Assembly (NCBI RefSeq): GCF_002218195.1
Contig: NZ_CP022336.1
Span: forward strand, 930,001 to 994,000
DNA: 64,000 nt
Origin: Sphingorhabdus sp. SMR4y
Lineage (GTDB): Bacteria > Pseudomonadota > Alphaproteobacteria > Sphingomonadales > Sphingomonadaceae
Direction: 5' to 3'
Shown: positions 35,460-44,237 of the stretch, in pieces
Layout of the letters: each line of letters starts with the position of its first letter
Position numbering within the stretch: position 1 is the stretch's first letter
Program-made: the position numbers and the translations under genes
Notes under the pieces: generated by a model
Told to the model about the DNA's origin: nothing
Databases searched by the model: none
What the model saw: the letters and a program-made list of their open reading frames with translations, nothing else

Positions 35460-38156
35460 TCATCGTTGCGACAGGGCTGCCTGCGCTGCGGCCAGTCTGG
35501 CGATCGGTACCCGGTAGGGCGAGGCGCTGACATAATCGAGGCCGGTTTTCTCGCAGAAGGCGATCGATGCGGGATCCCCGCCATGTTCACCACAGATACC
35601 CAGCTTGATGCCAGAGCGCGTCGCCCTGCCCCGTTCGGCCGCGATTTCGATCAACTGACCCACGCCCTCGATATCGAGGCTGACAAACGGATCGCGCGGG
35701 AAGATGCCCTTGTCGACATATTGAGTCAGGAAGCGCCCGGCATCGTCGCGCGAGACACCCAGAGTGGTCTGGGTCAGGTCGTTGGTGCCAAAGCTGAAAA
35801 ACTCGCCATGTTCGGCAATTTCACCGGCCATCAGCGCAGCACGCGGCAGTTCGATCATCGTGCCGACGAGATATTCGATCTCCCGACCTTTTTCGGCGAA
35901 CACTTCTTTCGCCATGCGATCGACCGCATCTTTCATCAGTTCCAGCTCGCGCGCGGTGGCGACAAGCGGGATCATGACTTCCGGAATCGGCGCTTCGCCG
36001 CTGGCTTCCGCCACTTCACAGGCCGCCTCAAAGATAGCGCGCGCCTGCATTTCGTAGATTTCGGGATAGGTGACGCCAAGCCGGCAGCCACGGTGTCCGA
36101 GCATCGGGTTGAACTCGTGCAGCTCGGCGGCCCGCTGTTTCAGCGTTTCGACACCGACATCAGCCGCCTTCGCCACTTCCTCGAATTCTGACTGGTGATG
36201 CGGCAGGAATTCGTGCAGCGGCGGATCCAGCAGGCGAATGGTGACCGGCAGGCCGACCATGACTTCGAAAATCTGGCGGAAATCATTGCGCTGTTCCGGC
36301 AGCAATTTGGCAAGCGCCTGTCTGCGGCCCTGTTCATCGGGTGCCAGGATCATCTGGCGGACCGCGGTGATCCGCGCCGCATCGAAGAACATATGTTCGG
36401 TCCGGCACAGGCCGATGCCCTCGGCACCGAAATCGCGCGCGACCTGGCAGTCCAGCGGCGTTTCCGCATTGGTGCGGACGCCCAGACGGCGGACCTTGTC
36501 GGCCCAGACCATCAGCACGCCGAAGTCGCCGACCAGTTCGGGCTGGATCGTATCAACGCGGCCGGCCATCACCTGGCCATTGCTGCCATCGATGGTCAGC
36601 AGATCGCCTTCTTTCAGTTCGCGGTCGCCAACCTTCATGACCTTCGTGTCATTGTTGATCGAAATGGTGCCGGCGCCGGAAACACAAGGCCTTCCCATGC
36701 CTCTGGCAACCACGGCCGCATGTGACGTCATGCCGCCACGTGCGGTCAATATGCCCTTCGCGGCGTGCATGCCGTGAATATCCTCGGGCGAGGTTTCGAC
36801 CCGGACGAGAATGACGTCATCGCCCATTTCGGTGCGCCGTTCGGCGGTATCGCTGTCAAACACGATCAACCCGCTGGCCGCGCCCGGAGACGCCGGCAGA
36901 CCGGCGGTCAGAACGTCGCGTTTGGCATCCGGATCGAGTGTCGGGTGGAGCAGTTGGTCTAGCGCCATCGGATCGACGCGCATTACCGCTTCTTCCTCGG
37001 TGATCAGACCTTCATGGGCCATATCCACCGCGATCTTCAGCGCCGCCTTGGCGGTCCGCTTGCCCGATCGGGTCTGCAGCATCCACAATTTGCCGCGTTC
37101 GACGGTAAATTCGATATCCTGCATATCGCGATAATGGCGTTCGAGCAGATCAAAGACGTCGGTCAGTTCCTTGTAGGTCTCCGGCATCGCCTCTTCCATC
37201 GACAGCGGCTTGGCATTGGCCTGCTCGCGCGCTGCCCTGGAGAGATATTGCGGCGTGCGGATGCCGGCGACGACATCTTCGCCCTGAGCGTTGATCAGCC
37301 ATTCGCCGTAATAGGCACTATCGCCGGTCGACGGGTTGCGGGTGAATGCTACGCCAGTCGCGCTGGTTTCGCCCATATTGCCGAAGACCATGGCCTGGAC
37401 ATTGACCGCGGTACCCCATTCGCCGGGAATGTCGTTGAGGCGGCGATAGACTTTTGCGCGCTCGGCCTGCCAGCTGCCGAACACGGCGCTGACCGCACCC
37501 CAGAGCTGATCATTCACATCCTGCGGAAAGGGCTTGCCCCACTGCTCCTCGACCAGTGACTTATATTCGGCCACCAGCGCCTGCCAATGCTGCGCCTCCA
37601 TCTCCGTATCGGTGAAGAAGCCATTGTCTTCCTTGGCAATTTCAAGCGCTTCTTCAAACGCGTCATGGTCCAGTTCGAGCACCACATCGGAATACATCTG
37701 GATGAACCGGCGGTAGCTGTCCCAGGCAAAGCGTTCGTCACCGGAGGTCTTGGCCAGGCCTTCCACGGTTTCGTCATTGAGGCCCAGATTGAGAACCGTG
37801 TCCATCATCCCCGGCATCGAGGCGCGGGCGCCGGAGCGGACCGAGACGAGCAGCGGGTCGGCGGCATCGCCGAATGTCTTGCCGGTTACGGATTCGATAT
37901 GAGCAACGCCCTGCGCCACTTCGTCGCGGACGCTGTCCGGATATTGGCCACCCTCGGCATAATAGCGCGTACACATTTCGGTCGAGATCGTGAAACCGGG
38001 AGGAACCGGCAAACCGATATTGGCCATTTCGGCGAGATTGGCACCTTTTCCGCCAAGCAGGTTGCGAGCCTCTGTTTTGTCAGATGGCGCTCCATCTGCG
38101 TCCATGCCGCCACCGAAACGATATACATATTGGGTCATTCTTGCTTTCAACTCCAT
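35460..38156 (-). CDS. ppdK: Pyruvate, phosphate dikinase
   Basis: PPDK interconverts pyruvate, ATP and phosphate with phosphoenolpyruvate, AMP and pyrophosphate, linking gluconeogenesis and energy status. The 898-residue protein has the N-terminal nucleotide-binding domain (YRFGGGMDADG, LLGGKGANLAEMANIGLPVP), the swivelling His domain with TARGGMTSHAAVVARGMG (phosphohistidine) and the PEP-binding barrel ending in LGICGEHGGDPASIAF with the catalytic Cys. ATG 38156 has AAGGGG seven bases upstream; ATG 38138 (MTQYVYRFG) is the common family start and remains possible. A large palindrome precedes it. Confidence 0.96.
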   Translation of the reverse strand: MELKARMTQYVYRFGGGMDADGAPSDKTEARNLLGGKGANLAEMANIGLPVPPGFTISTEMCTRYYAEGGQYPDSVRDEVAQGVAHIESVTGKTFGDAADPLLVSVRSGARASMPGMMDTVLNLGLNDETVEGLAKTSGDERFAWDSYRRFIQMYSDVVLELDHDAFEEALEIAKEDNGFFTDTEMEAQHWQALVAEYKSLVEEQWGKPFPQDVNDQLWGAVSAVFGSWQAERAKVYRRLNDIPGEWGTAVNVQAMVFGNMGETSATGVAFTRNPSTGDSAYYGEWLINAQGEDVVAGIRTPQYLSRAAREQANAKPLSMEEAMPETYKELTDVFDLLERHYRDMQDIEFTVERGKLWMLQTRSGKRTAKAALKIAVDMAHEGLITEEEAVMRVDPMALDQLLHPTLDPDAKRDVLTAGLPASPGAASGLIVFDSDTAERRTEMGDDVILVRVETSPEDIHGMHAAKGILTARGGMTSHAAVVARGMGRPCVSGAGTISINNDTKVMKVGDRELKEGDLLTIDGSNGQVMAGRVDTIQPELVGDFGVLMVWADKVRRLGVRTNAETPLDCQVARDFGAEGIGLCRTEHMFFDAARITAVRQMILAPDEQGRRQALAKLLPEQRNDFRQIFEVMVGLPVTIRLLDPPLHEFLPHHQSEFEEVAKAADVGVETLKQRAAELHEFNPMLGHRGCRLGVTYPEIYEMQARAIFEAACEVAEASGEAPIPEVMIPLVATARELELMKDAVDRMAKEVFAEKGREIEYLVGTMIELPRAALMAGEIAEHGEFFSFGTNDLTQTTLGVSRDDAGRFLTQYVDKGIFPRDPFVSLDIEGVGQLIEIAAERGRATRSGIKLGICGEHGGDPASIAFCEKTGLDYVSASPYRVPIARLAAAQAALSQR

Positions 38157-38163
38157 ATGTTAG

Positions 38164-38280
38164 CCCCTTCTCTTCAGAAGAGGTTCTGGGGTAATGCCGG
38201 GTCACCGGACAAATCGGAAAGCGGCCTCGAGCCGCTTGCCTCATACCCCATCCTTCAATCCCCTCCCCTGAAGAAGAGAG
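38164..38280. repeat. Large imperfect palindrome upstream of ppdK
   Basis: Three nested inverted repeats share one centre: CTTCTCTTCAG (38167-38177) with CTGAAGAAGAG (38268-38278), GGGGTA (38188-38193) with TACCCC (38244-38249), and AAGCGGC (38219-38225) with GCCGCTT (38231-38237). It has the look of a non-autonomous miniature element or a long leader hairpin of ppdK. Only one copy is in this window. Confidence 0.6.
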
Positions 38281-38359
38281 GCTTCTCATGCACTACGCAT
38301 TGCCGAAAAATACGCCGCCGAACTTTACACATTTTACACTGTTATGAATCAAATATCTT

Positions 38360-40786
38360 CTAGCCCTCGATCTGCGAGAAATCAGCCACTTGGTGGACGG
38401 CGTTGCGAAAACGGGCGAGCAGGGCAAGCCGGGCTTTGCGCTTGTCTTCGTCATCGTCGTTCACGGTCACATCCTCGAAAAACTGGTCAATCGGTCCGCG
38501 CAGCGCGGCCAGCGCGGTCATCGCCTGCTCAAACTGCTCGGCTTCGATCGCGGCACTCACCTGCGGCTGCGCCGCGTCGAGCGCGTCGATCAGTGCCTTT
38601 TCCGCTTTTTCGGGTGTGTAGGAAAGGGGTTTTGCAACATTACCTTCGTCATCCTGAACTTGTTCCAGGACCTCCGGAGATCCTGAAACAAGTTCAGGAT
38701 GACGAGTGTTGGATGCGCCATCCGGCGCCTCTTTCTTCAAGATATTCGAAGCCCGCTTGTAACCGGCGAGCAGGTTCACGCCATCCGTAGTTTCCACAAA
38801 GGCCTGCAACGCCTTTACCCGGGCGAGCAAGCGTACCAGATCATCTTCACCGCCGAGCGCGAAGACCGCGTCGATCAGATCGTGACGGACGCCCGCTTCG
38901 CGTTGCTGGACTTTGAGGCGATCGGCAAGAAATGCCATTAGTTCGATCTTCAGGGTATTGAATCTCTCGAATCTAGCTTTGCTGTAAGCTTCCAATTGAT
39001 CTTGTTCATAGGGAACTTGAAACGAGTCATCGCTTGGATCTTTATCGAATGCCCACAAAACATCATTGTTCATGGCTTTCAGACGATCATAACTTGCTGG
39101 TACAAATCCAGCACCACCATCCACAGCAACTAGATAAAGAAACCAGCCACGGTCGGCTGCGCACTGAAAGCGATAGTAGCTTTCTTCAATCAACTCCTGA
39201 AGGCTTGTGCGTATGCTATTTTCAACAATCAGTCTTAGAATAGCCAATGCCGCCCGGCGCAAGGCGTACGGATCTTTTGATCCCGTAGGCTTCTCATCAA
39301 TCGCAAAAAAACCAACCAACGTATCCAGCTTGTCCGCCAAACTCACATAGACCGTCACCGGATCGGTCGGCACTTCATCGCCCTGCCCGACCGGCTTGTA
39401 ATGATCGCGGATCGCGTTGGCGACCGCCTGCGATTTTCCTTCTTTCTCTGCATAATAGCCGCCCATCAAGCCTTGCAGCTCGGGGAACTCGCCGACCATT
39501 TCGGTGACGAGATCGGCTTTGCAGAGACGTGCGGCCTCGGACACTTCACCATGAAATGTATCGCCGGGGCTGGGCTGGTAAAAACCATTCCCTTCTAAAG
39601 AAACCAGCCACTCGGCCAACTTGGCCACACGCTCTACCTTGTCGGCAACCGTTCCCAGTTTTTCATGGAAAACAATGTTGCTCAATTTCTTCGCATGATC
39701 CTCCAGCGGGGTCTTCTGGTCCAGTTCCCAGAAGAATTTTGCGTCGGAGAGCCGTGCAGCAAGGACTTTTTCATTCCCCGCAATAATAGCCTTGCCGCCA
39801 TCGCTGGCGTCGATATTCGCCGTGCAGACAAAATTGGGCGCCAAAGCACCCTGCCTGTCGCGGCAGATGAAATATTTCTGATTCACTCGGGCGGTCAGCT
39901 GAATCACCTCTTCCGGCACATCCAGAAACGCGGGGCCAAAACTGCCGAGCAATGGCACCGGCCATTCGGTCAGGCCGGCATTTTCAATTACCAGACCTTC
40001 GTCCTCGACCAGATCGAGACCGGCATCCGATGCCGCTTTCGCAGCGCCGTCACGAATGATATTCTGGCGCTCTTCATGGTCGACAATCACATGGCAGGCG
40101 CGCAGCTTTTCGGCATAGTCGGCGGCGTTTCCGATTGTAATCTTACCCACTTCCGTTCGTGCTGAGCTTGTCGAAGCACCTTTCGCCAACTGCCCTTCGA
40201 CAGGCTCAGGGCGAACGGAGTGGTGAAACCGGTGCCCTACCGTGTCGTAACCAGAGCTTATGCCGTCAATGCTGCATTCCACCAGCTCATCGCCGAACAG
40301 CGCAATGATACCGCTCAGTGGCCTCACCCAACGCAGGCTTTCGGTCGACAGGCTGGCATCACCCCAGCGCATGGATTTCGGCCATGGAAAGCCCCTGATG
40401 ATCGCCGGAATGGCTTCCGCCAGCACATCCCGGGTTTCGCGGCCCGGCCTGTTGATCACCGCAAAATAGGTCGGCCGTCCCTTGACGTCGCGCACTTCCA
40501 GCTGGTCGCGGGTCACCCCATTCTTGCGACAAAAACCGTCAACAGCCTGTTCCGGCGCGCCTTCCGGCGGCCCCTTGGCTTCCTCGCTCACCGCTTCGGT
40601 TTGCGCCGGCAGGTCACTGGCGATCAGCGCGAGGCGCCTTGGCGTCGAATAAACGGTAATCGTCCCGGCTTTCAGCCCCGCTTCAGCCATTTGCGCGGTG
40701 AAGAGTCGTTCAAGATCGGCGCGGGCCTTGGCCTGCATCCGCGCGGGAATTTCTTCGGAGAGCAGTTCAAGCAGGAAGTCGGTCAT
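38360..40786 (-). CDS. glyS: Glycyl-tRNA synthetase beta subunit with two palindromic-repeat insertions
   Basis: GlyS is the large subunit of the bacterial alpha2beta2 glycyl-tRNA synthetase and binds tRNA. The 808-residue protein starts TDFLLELLSEEIPARMQAKA after GGAGG and has the family body (KFFWELDQKTPLEDHAKKL, YYAEKEGKSQAVANAIRDHY, PVTVYVSLADKLDTLVGFFA). It is about 100 residues longer than many relatives. Part of the excess is residues 190-212 and 694-713, encoded by repeat A (40153-40218) and repeat B (38648-38705) with the frame kept open. The usual family member lacks these peptides, so they are probably surface loops. GlyQ lies upstream on the same strand. Confidence 0.95.
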   Translation of the reverse strand: MTDFLLELLSEEIPARMQAKARADLERLFTAQMAEAGLKAGTITVYSTPRRLALIASDLPAQTEAVSEEAKGPPEGAPEQAVDGFCRKNGVTRDQLEVRDVKGRPTYFAVINRPGRETRDVLAEAIPAIIRGFPWPKSMRWGDASLSTESLRWVRPLSGIIALFGDELVECSIDGISSGYDTVGHRFHHSVRPEPVEGQLAKGASTSSARTEVGKITIGNAADYAEKLRACHVIVDHEERQNIIRDGAAKAASDAGLDLVEDEGLVIENAGLTEWPVPLLGSFGPAFLDVPEEVIQLTARVNQKYFICRDRQGALAPNFVCTANIDASDGGKAIIAGNEKVLAARLSDAKFFWELDQKTPLEDHAKKLSNIVFHEKLGTVADKVERVAKLAEWLVSLEGNGFYQPSPGDTFHGEVSEAARLCKADLVTEMVGEFPELQGLMGGYYAEKEGKSQAVANAIRDHYKPVGQGDEVPTDPVTVYVSLADKLDTLVGFFAIDEKPTGSKDPYALRRAALAILRLIVENSIRTSLQELIEESYYRFQCAADRGWFLYLVAVDGGAGFVPASYDRLKAMNNDVLWAFDKDPSDDSFQVPYEQDQLEAYSKARFERFNTLKIELMAFLADRLKVQQREAGVRHDLIDAVFALGGEDDLVRLLARVKALQAFVETTDGVNLLAGYKRASNILKKEAPDGASNTRHPELVSGSPEVLEQVQDDEGNVAKPLSYTPEKAEKALIDALDAAQPQVSAAIEAEQFEQAMTALAALRGPIDQFFEDVTVNDDDEDKRKARLALLARFRNAVHQVADFSQIEG
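38648..38705. repeat. REP-like palindromic repeat, family B, inside glyS
   Basis: CGTCATCCTGAACTTGTTCC and its near-complement ending AAGTTCAGGATGACG form a hairpin of about 25 bases per arm. It is read in frame as part of GlyS (peptide beginning RHPELVSGSPEV). Two further copies lie at 40806-40884 and 41882-41959. Confidence 0.85.
40153..40218. repeat. REP-like palindromic repeat, family A, inside glyS
   Basis: This is a second copy of the element at 4965-5034, here 66 bases long (22 codons) and read in frame in GlyS as SVRPEPVEG ... STSSARTE. Arms and orientation of the imperfect mismatches match the intergenic copy. Confidence 0.88.
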
Positions 40787-40805
40787 GATTTTCCTCCCTG
40801 ACACT

Positions 40806-40884
40806 CGTCATCCTGAACTTGTTTCTGGATCTCGTGCGGCAGGCGCATCACCCCAAGGGGGCCTGAAACGAGTTCAGGATGACG
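40806..40884. repeat. REP-like palindromic repeat, family B, glyS-glyQ gap
   Basis: CGTCATCCTGAACTTGTTTC opens the left arm, and ACGAGTTCAGGATGACG closes the right arm, with a 35-40 base centre. It fills most of the gap between glyQ and glyS, so the glyQS transcript would carry a hairpin between the two subunits. Confidence 0.85.
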
Positions 40885-40898
40885 AAATAGTTGCACCA

Positions 40899-41771
40899 TC
40901 ACGCGGCCCACCCGTTTTTCTGCATATAGACTTCGCAGCTGCCCTTCGCCAGATCGCGGACCTGGCCCATATAGCTGGCGCGCTCCTGCACCGAAATCAC
41001 GCCGCGGGCCTGCAGCAGGTTGAAAATATGGCTTGCCGTGATGGCTTGTTCATAGGCCGGCAGCGGCAATTTCTTGTCGAGACAGGTCTTGCATTCCCGG
41101 GTTGCCATTTTGAACAGTTCGAACAGCCTGTCAGTATCGGCGATCTCGAAATTCCATTCCGACATCTGCTTCTCATTTTCGAGGAAGATATCGCCGTAAG
41201 TTACTCCACTACCGTTATAATCCAGATCATAGACGCTATCGACACCCTGGATATACATGGCCAGACGTTCCAGCCCGTAGGTCAGTTCGCCGGCCACCGG
41301 CTTGCAGTCAAACCCGCCCATTTGCTGGAAATAGGTGAATTGCGTGACTTCCATGCCGTCACACCAGACTTCCCAGCCCAGACCCCAGGCGCCGAGAGTC
41401 GGACTTTCCCAGTCATCCTCGACGAAGCGGATATCGTGCAGCATCGGATCGATGCCGATCGCGACAAGACTGTCGAGATAGAGCTGCTGGATATCCGGCG
41501 GCGACGGCTTGAGCACCACCTGATATTGGTAATAATGCTGCAAGCGGTTGGGATTCTCGCCATAGCGGCCATCGGTCGGGCGGCGGCAGGGCTGCGCGAA
41601 AGCGGCGTTCCAGGGGTCGGGACCAAGCGCCCGCAATGTTGTCGCGGGGTGAAAGGTACCAGCGCCCATTTCCATATCATAGGGCTGCAGAATCGCGCAG
41701 CCGCGGTCACCCCAATATTGATGGAGTTTGAGGATGATCTGCTGGAAGCTGAGCGGCTTCGTATCGGTCAA
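40899..41771 (-). CDS. glyQ: Glycyl-tRNA synthetase alpha subunit
   Basis: GlyQ is the catalytic class II subunit of bacterial GlyRS. The 290-residue product has [60 protein letters not shown] and [19 protein letters not shown], all hallmark stretches. No ATG lies at a fitting position. TTG 41771 gives a family-like start ([10 protein letters not shown]); the SD GAGAAGAAAG lies rather far upstream. The frame is open to a TTG at 41810, so the exact start is uncertain. Confidence 0.95.
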   Translation of the reverse strand: MTDTKPLSFQQIILKLHQYWGDRGCAILQPYDMEMGAGTFHPATTLRALGPDPWNAAFAQPCRRPTDGRYGENPNRLQHYYQYQVVLKPSPPDIQQLYLDSLVAIGIDPMLHDIRFVEDDWESPTLGAWGLGWEVWCDGMEVTQFTYFQQMGGFDCKPVAGELTYGLERLAMYIQGVDSVYDLDYNGSGVTYGDIFLENEKQMSEWNFEIADTDRLFELFKMATRECKTCLDKKLPLPAYEQAITASHIFNLLQARGVISVQERASYMGQVRDLAKGSCEVYMQKNGWAA

Positions 41772-41881
41772 GATGAAGACTTTCTTCTCATGCCAAAAAG
41801 GGAGGTGCAATATTTACGCGCTGCTTTGGCGAAAGGGCGCCAGAGGGTCAAGTGAGGAATGGCCTGATTTGCGACCTTATT

Positions 41882-41959
41882 CGTCATCTTGAACGCGTTT
41901 CAGGACCCCTTGAGATCGCACACAGCCTTTCGAGGCCCTGAAACGAGTTCAGGATGACG
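41882..41959. repeat. REP-like palindromic repeat, family B, upstream of glyQ
   Basis: CGTCATCTTGAACGCGTTTC and CGAGTTCAGGATGACG form the arms. It lies between the molybdopterin oxidoreductase gene and glyQ, both on the minus strand. Confidence 0.8.
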
Positions 41960-41979
41960 AGAACATTCCGATGACGCGC

Positions 41980-44079
41980 TCATTCCGCTGCGACCAATAG
42001 CTCGGCTTTCTCCACCGTCACCGACACCGCGTTCAGCACCGCATTGCCCGACAGCGGATCGAACCGCTCGGTATCGGTCAGGTCGTTGATCGAAACGCCC
42101 GGCTTCTCGCGCGCTACCGACAGGCCGACACCCTTGCGGCCATGACCGAAGCCATGCGGGATCGACACCACGCCCGGCATGACGTCATCGGTGACTTCGA
42201 CCGGGATTTCGACGCTGTTCACCCGGCTGGCAACTGACGCCATGACGCCATCGGTCAATCCGCGTGCGGCAGCGTCATCAGGATGGATCATCAGCGTGCA
42301 GCGATCCGGGCCCTTGAGCAGCCGTTCGCTATTGTGCAGCCAGCTGTTATTCTGCCGGACGTGGCGGCGGCCGATCAGGCGGAGGCTGTCGAGCTGTTCT
42401 GCGTCGAGCGACACGGCAAAGCGCTGCAGTTCGGCGAGAAAGTCCGGATGGGCGCAGTGGATTTTCCTGTCCTCGGTGCGCAGCCGTTCGGCCATGCACG
42501 GGCGCAGCGGTCCGAGATCAATGCCATTAGGAGCCGCCTCCACCTCTGCCAAAGTCAGGCCGGCGGGCGAGCTTTGCAGCATATTGTCGAGTATATCGCG
42601 CGGTTCGCGGATATTGGGGACGTCCTGCCCGTCCTGCGCCAGGATTTCGCGCGCCAGTTCGGCGATTATTTCCCAATCGGTCTTTTCGCCATCCTGCAGT
42701 TCGAAGACCGCCGGCGAATAGCTGGCGTAGTTGCGGATGGCCAGCGGCCCGAAGAAAAACGGATAATGGTCCTTCTCCAGTGGTCCGCAGGGCGGCAATA
42801 TATAGTCGGCGTGACGGCTGGTCGCGGTGACATACATGTCGAACGAGACCATCAGGTCCAGCTGTTCCAGCGCCCGGTCGAGTTTCGCGCCATCGGGCGC
42901 GGACAATACCGGATTGCCGGTGACCACGAACAGCGAGCGAATGCGCTCGTCATCGTCACGCAGCATTTCGTCGGCAAAGGTCACCATCGGCAATTCGCTC
43001 ATCACCGAGGGCATGACGCCACGCACCGTATTGGCCGTACGCACCGATCCCCTGCCGACCAGATTGATCGTGTCGAGTGCGGGTTCCGGCACCATCGTGC
43101 CACCTTCCCGATCAAGATTGCCGGACGCAATATTGATGATCTGGATCAGCCACTGGTTGAGCGTGCCGAACTCGCAGACCGAAACGCCCATCCGGCCATA
43201 GATGGCCGCCGGCTGGTCGGCGGCAAGCTGCGCGGCCATATCCTGCATGTCCTTCACGGCGATGCCGCAATGGGCGGATAGCTGTTCAATATCAAAGCCT
43301 GCCAAAGCCGGTTCTATCGCAGCCCAGCTGTCGTCCAGAATATTCTCGAGTCGCGAAACATCGACCAACCCGGCGTCAAACACGCTTTTCAATATCCCGA
43401 TCAAAAGCGCGGTGTCGGTCCCCGGCTGCACGAAATGATGCGCGTCGGCGAGCTTGGCGGTCTCGGTCCGGCGCGGATCGACCACCACCAGCAGTCCATT
43501 GCGCGCACGCATTTCCTTCACGCGCTTTTTAAAGTCGGGCACGGTCCAGATACTGCCATTGGACGCTGCCGGATTGCCTCCGATGATCAGCAGATACTGG
43601 CTACGATCGATATCCGGCACTGCGGCAAGGCTGACATGCCCATACATATGATATTGCACGACATGATGCGGGATCTGGTCCAGTGTCGAGGCGGAGTAGA
43701 TATTTTTCAACCCGATAGCCCGGCGCAGCGCGCTGATCTGCGTCGAAATACCATAATCATGGGCTGCCGGATTGCCCATATACATGGCCGGCTTGGCGCC
43801 CTCCCCCTTGAGCGCGGTCAGCTTTGCGGCAATTTCGCAAAAAGCCTGATCCCAACCGATTTCCTGCCACTGTCCATCAACCTTTTTCACCGGCTTGTGC
43901 AGCCGGTCCGGATCATTTTGCAGATCGGCAATCGCCGTCGCCTTCGGACAGATATGCCCGCGGCTCAGTACATGATCGGGATTGCCCTTGATCGAGCGTA
44001 TCTCCCGCCCCTCCACTTCGACCAGGACGCCGCAATTGGCTTCGCAGATATGACAGGTGCGGGCGTGGATCGTGCTCAT
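41980..44079 (-). CDS. Molybdopterin-dependent oxidoreductase (formate dehydrogenase-like family), single subunit
   Basis: The 699-residue protein belongs to the DMSO-reductase superfamily. An N-terminal iron-sulfur site has Cys9, Cys12, Cys16 and Cys44 (TCHICEANCG ... HICPK). At the position that gives the molybdenum ligand the sequence reads SASTLDQIPHHVV, so Asp rather than Cys or selenocysteine may coordinate the metal. Later motifs are LLIIGGNPAASNG, VVVDPRRTETAKLA, IYGRMGVSVCEFGTL and the C-terminal cofactor domain (MIHPDDAAARGLTDG, SIPHGFGHGRKG). ATG 44079 has AAGGAG eight bases upstream. No export signal or partner subunit is visible, so electrons must pass to a separate protein. Substrate unknown. 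Confidence 0.88.
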   Translation of the reverse strand: MSTIHARTCHICEANCGVLVEVEGREIRSIKGNPDHVLSRGHICPKATAIADLQNDPDRLHKPVKKVDGQWQEIGWDQAFCEIAAKLTALKGEGAKPAMYMGNPAAHDYGISTQISALRRAIGLKNIYSASTLDQIPHHVVQYHMYGHVSLAAVPDIDRSQYLLIIGGNPAASNGSIWTVPDFKKRVKEMRARNGLLVVVDPRRTETAKLADAHHFVQPGTDTALLIGILKSVFDAGLVDVSRLENILDDSWAAIEPALAGFDIEQLSAHCGIAVKDMQDMAAQLAADQPAAIYGRMGVSVCEFGTLNQWLIQIINIASGNLDREGGTMVPEPALDTINLVGRGSVRTANTVRGVMPSVMSELPMVTFADEMLRDDDERIRSLFVVTGNPVLSAPDGAKLDRALEQLDLMVSFDMYVTATSRHADYILPPCGPLEKDHYPFFFGPLAIRNYASYSPAVFELQDGEKTDWEIIAELAREILAQDGQDVPNIREPRDILDNMLQSSPAGLTLAEVEAAPNGIDLGPLRPCMAERLRTEDRKIHCAHPDFLAELQRFAVSLDAEQLDSLRLIGRRHVRQNNSWLHNSERLLKGPDRCTLMIHPDDAAARGLTDGVMASVASRVNSVEIPVEVTDDVMPGVVSIPHGFGHGRKGVGLSVAREKPGVSINDLTDTERFDPLSGNAVLNAVSVTVEKAELLVAAE

Positions 44080-44237
44080 CGATAGGCTCCTTGATTTAAC
44101 CATCTGATTAACAGATTCGTTTGGCAGTCGCCAGTACCTCCCCTCTGCCGATCGATCTTTCCGGCAATTTTTGCTGGGCATTTGCCATCAATTGTTCAAT
44201 GAAGACGACGATATCTTATTGATGGAGCATTCCTTTC

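Noticed and set aside
44102-44116. ATCTGATTAACAGAT inverted repeat between divergent genes as an operator
   Set aside because: The arms are only five bases, so chance occurrence is likely without a second copy or known regulator.
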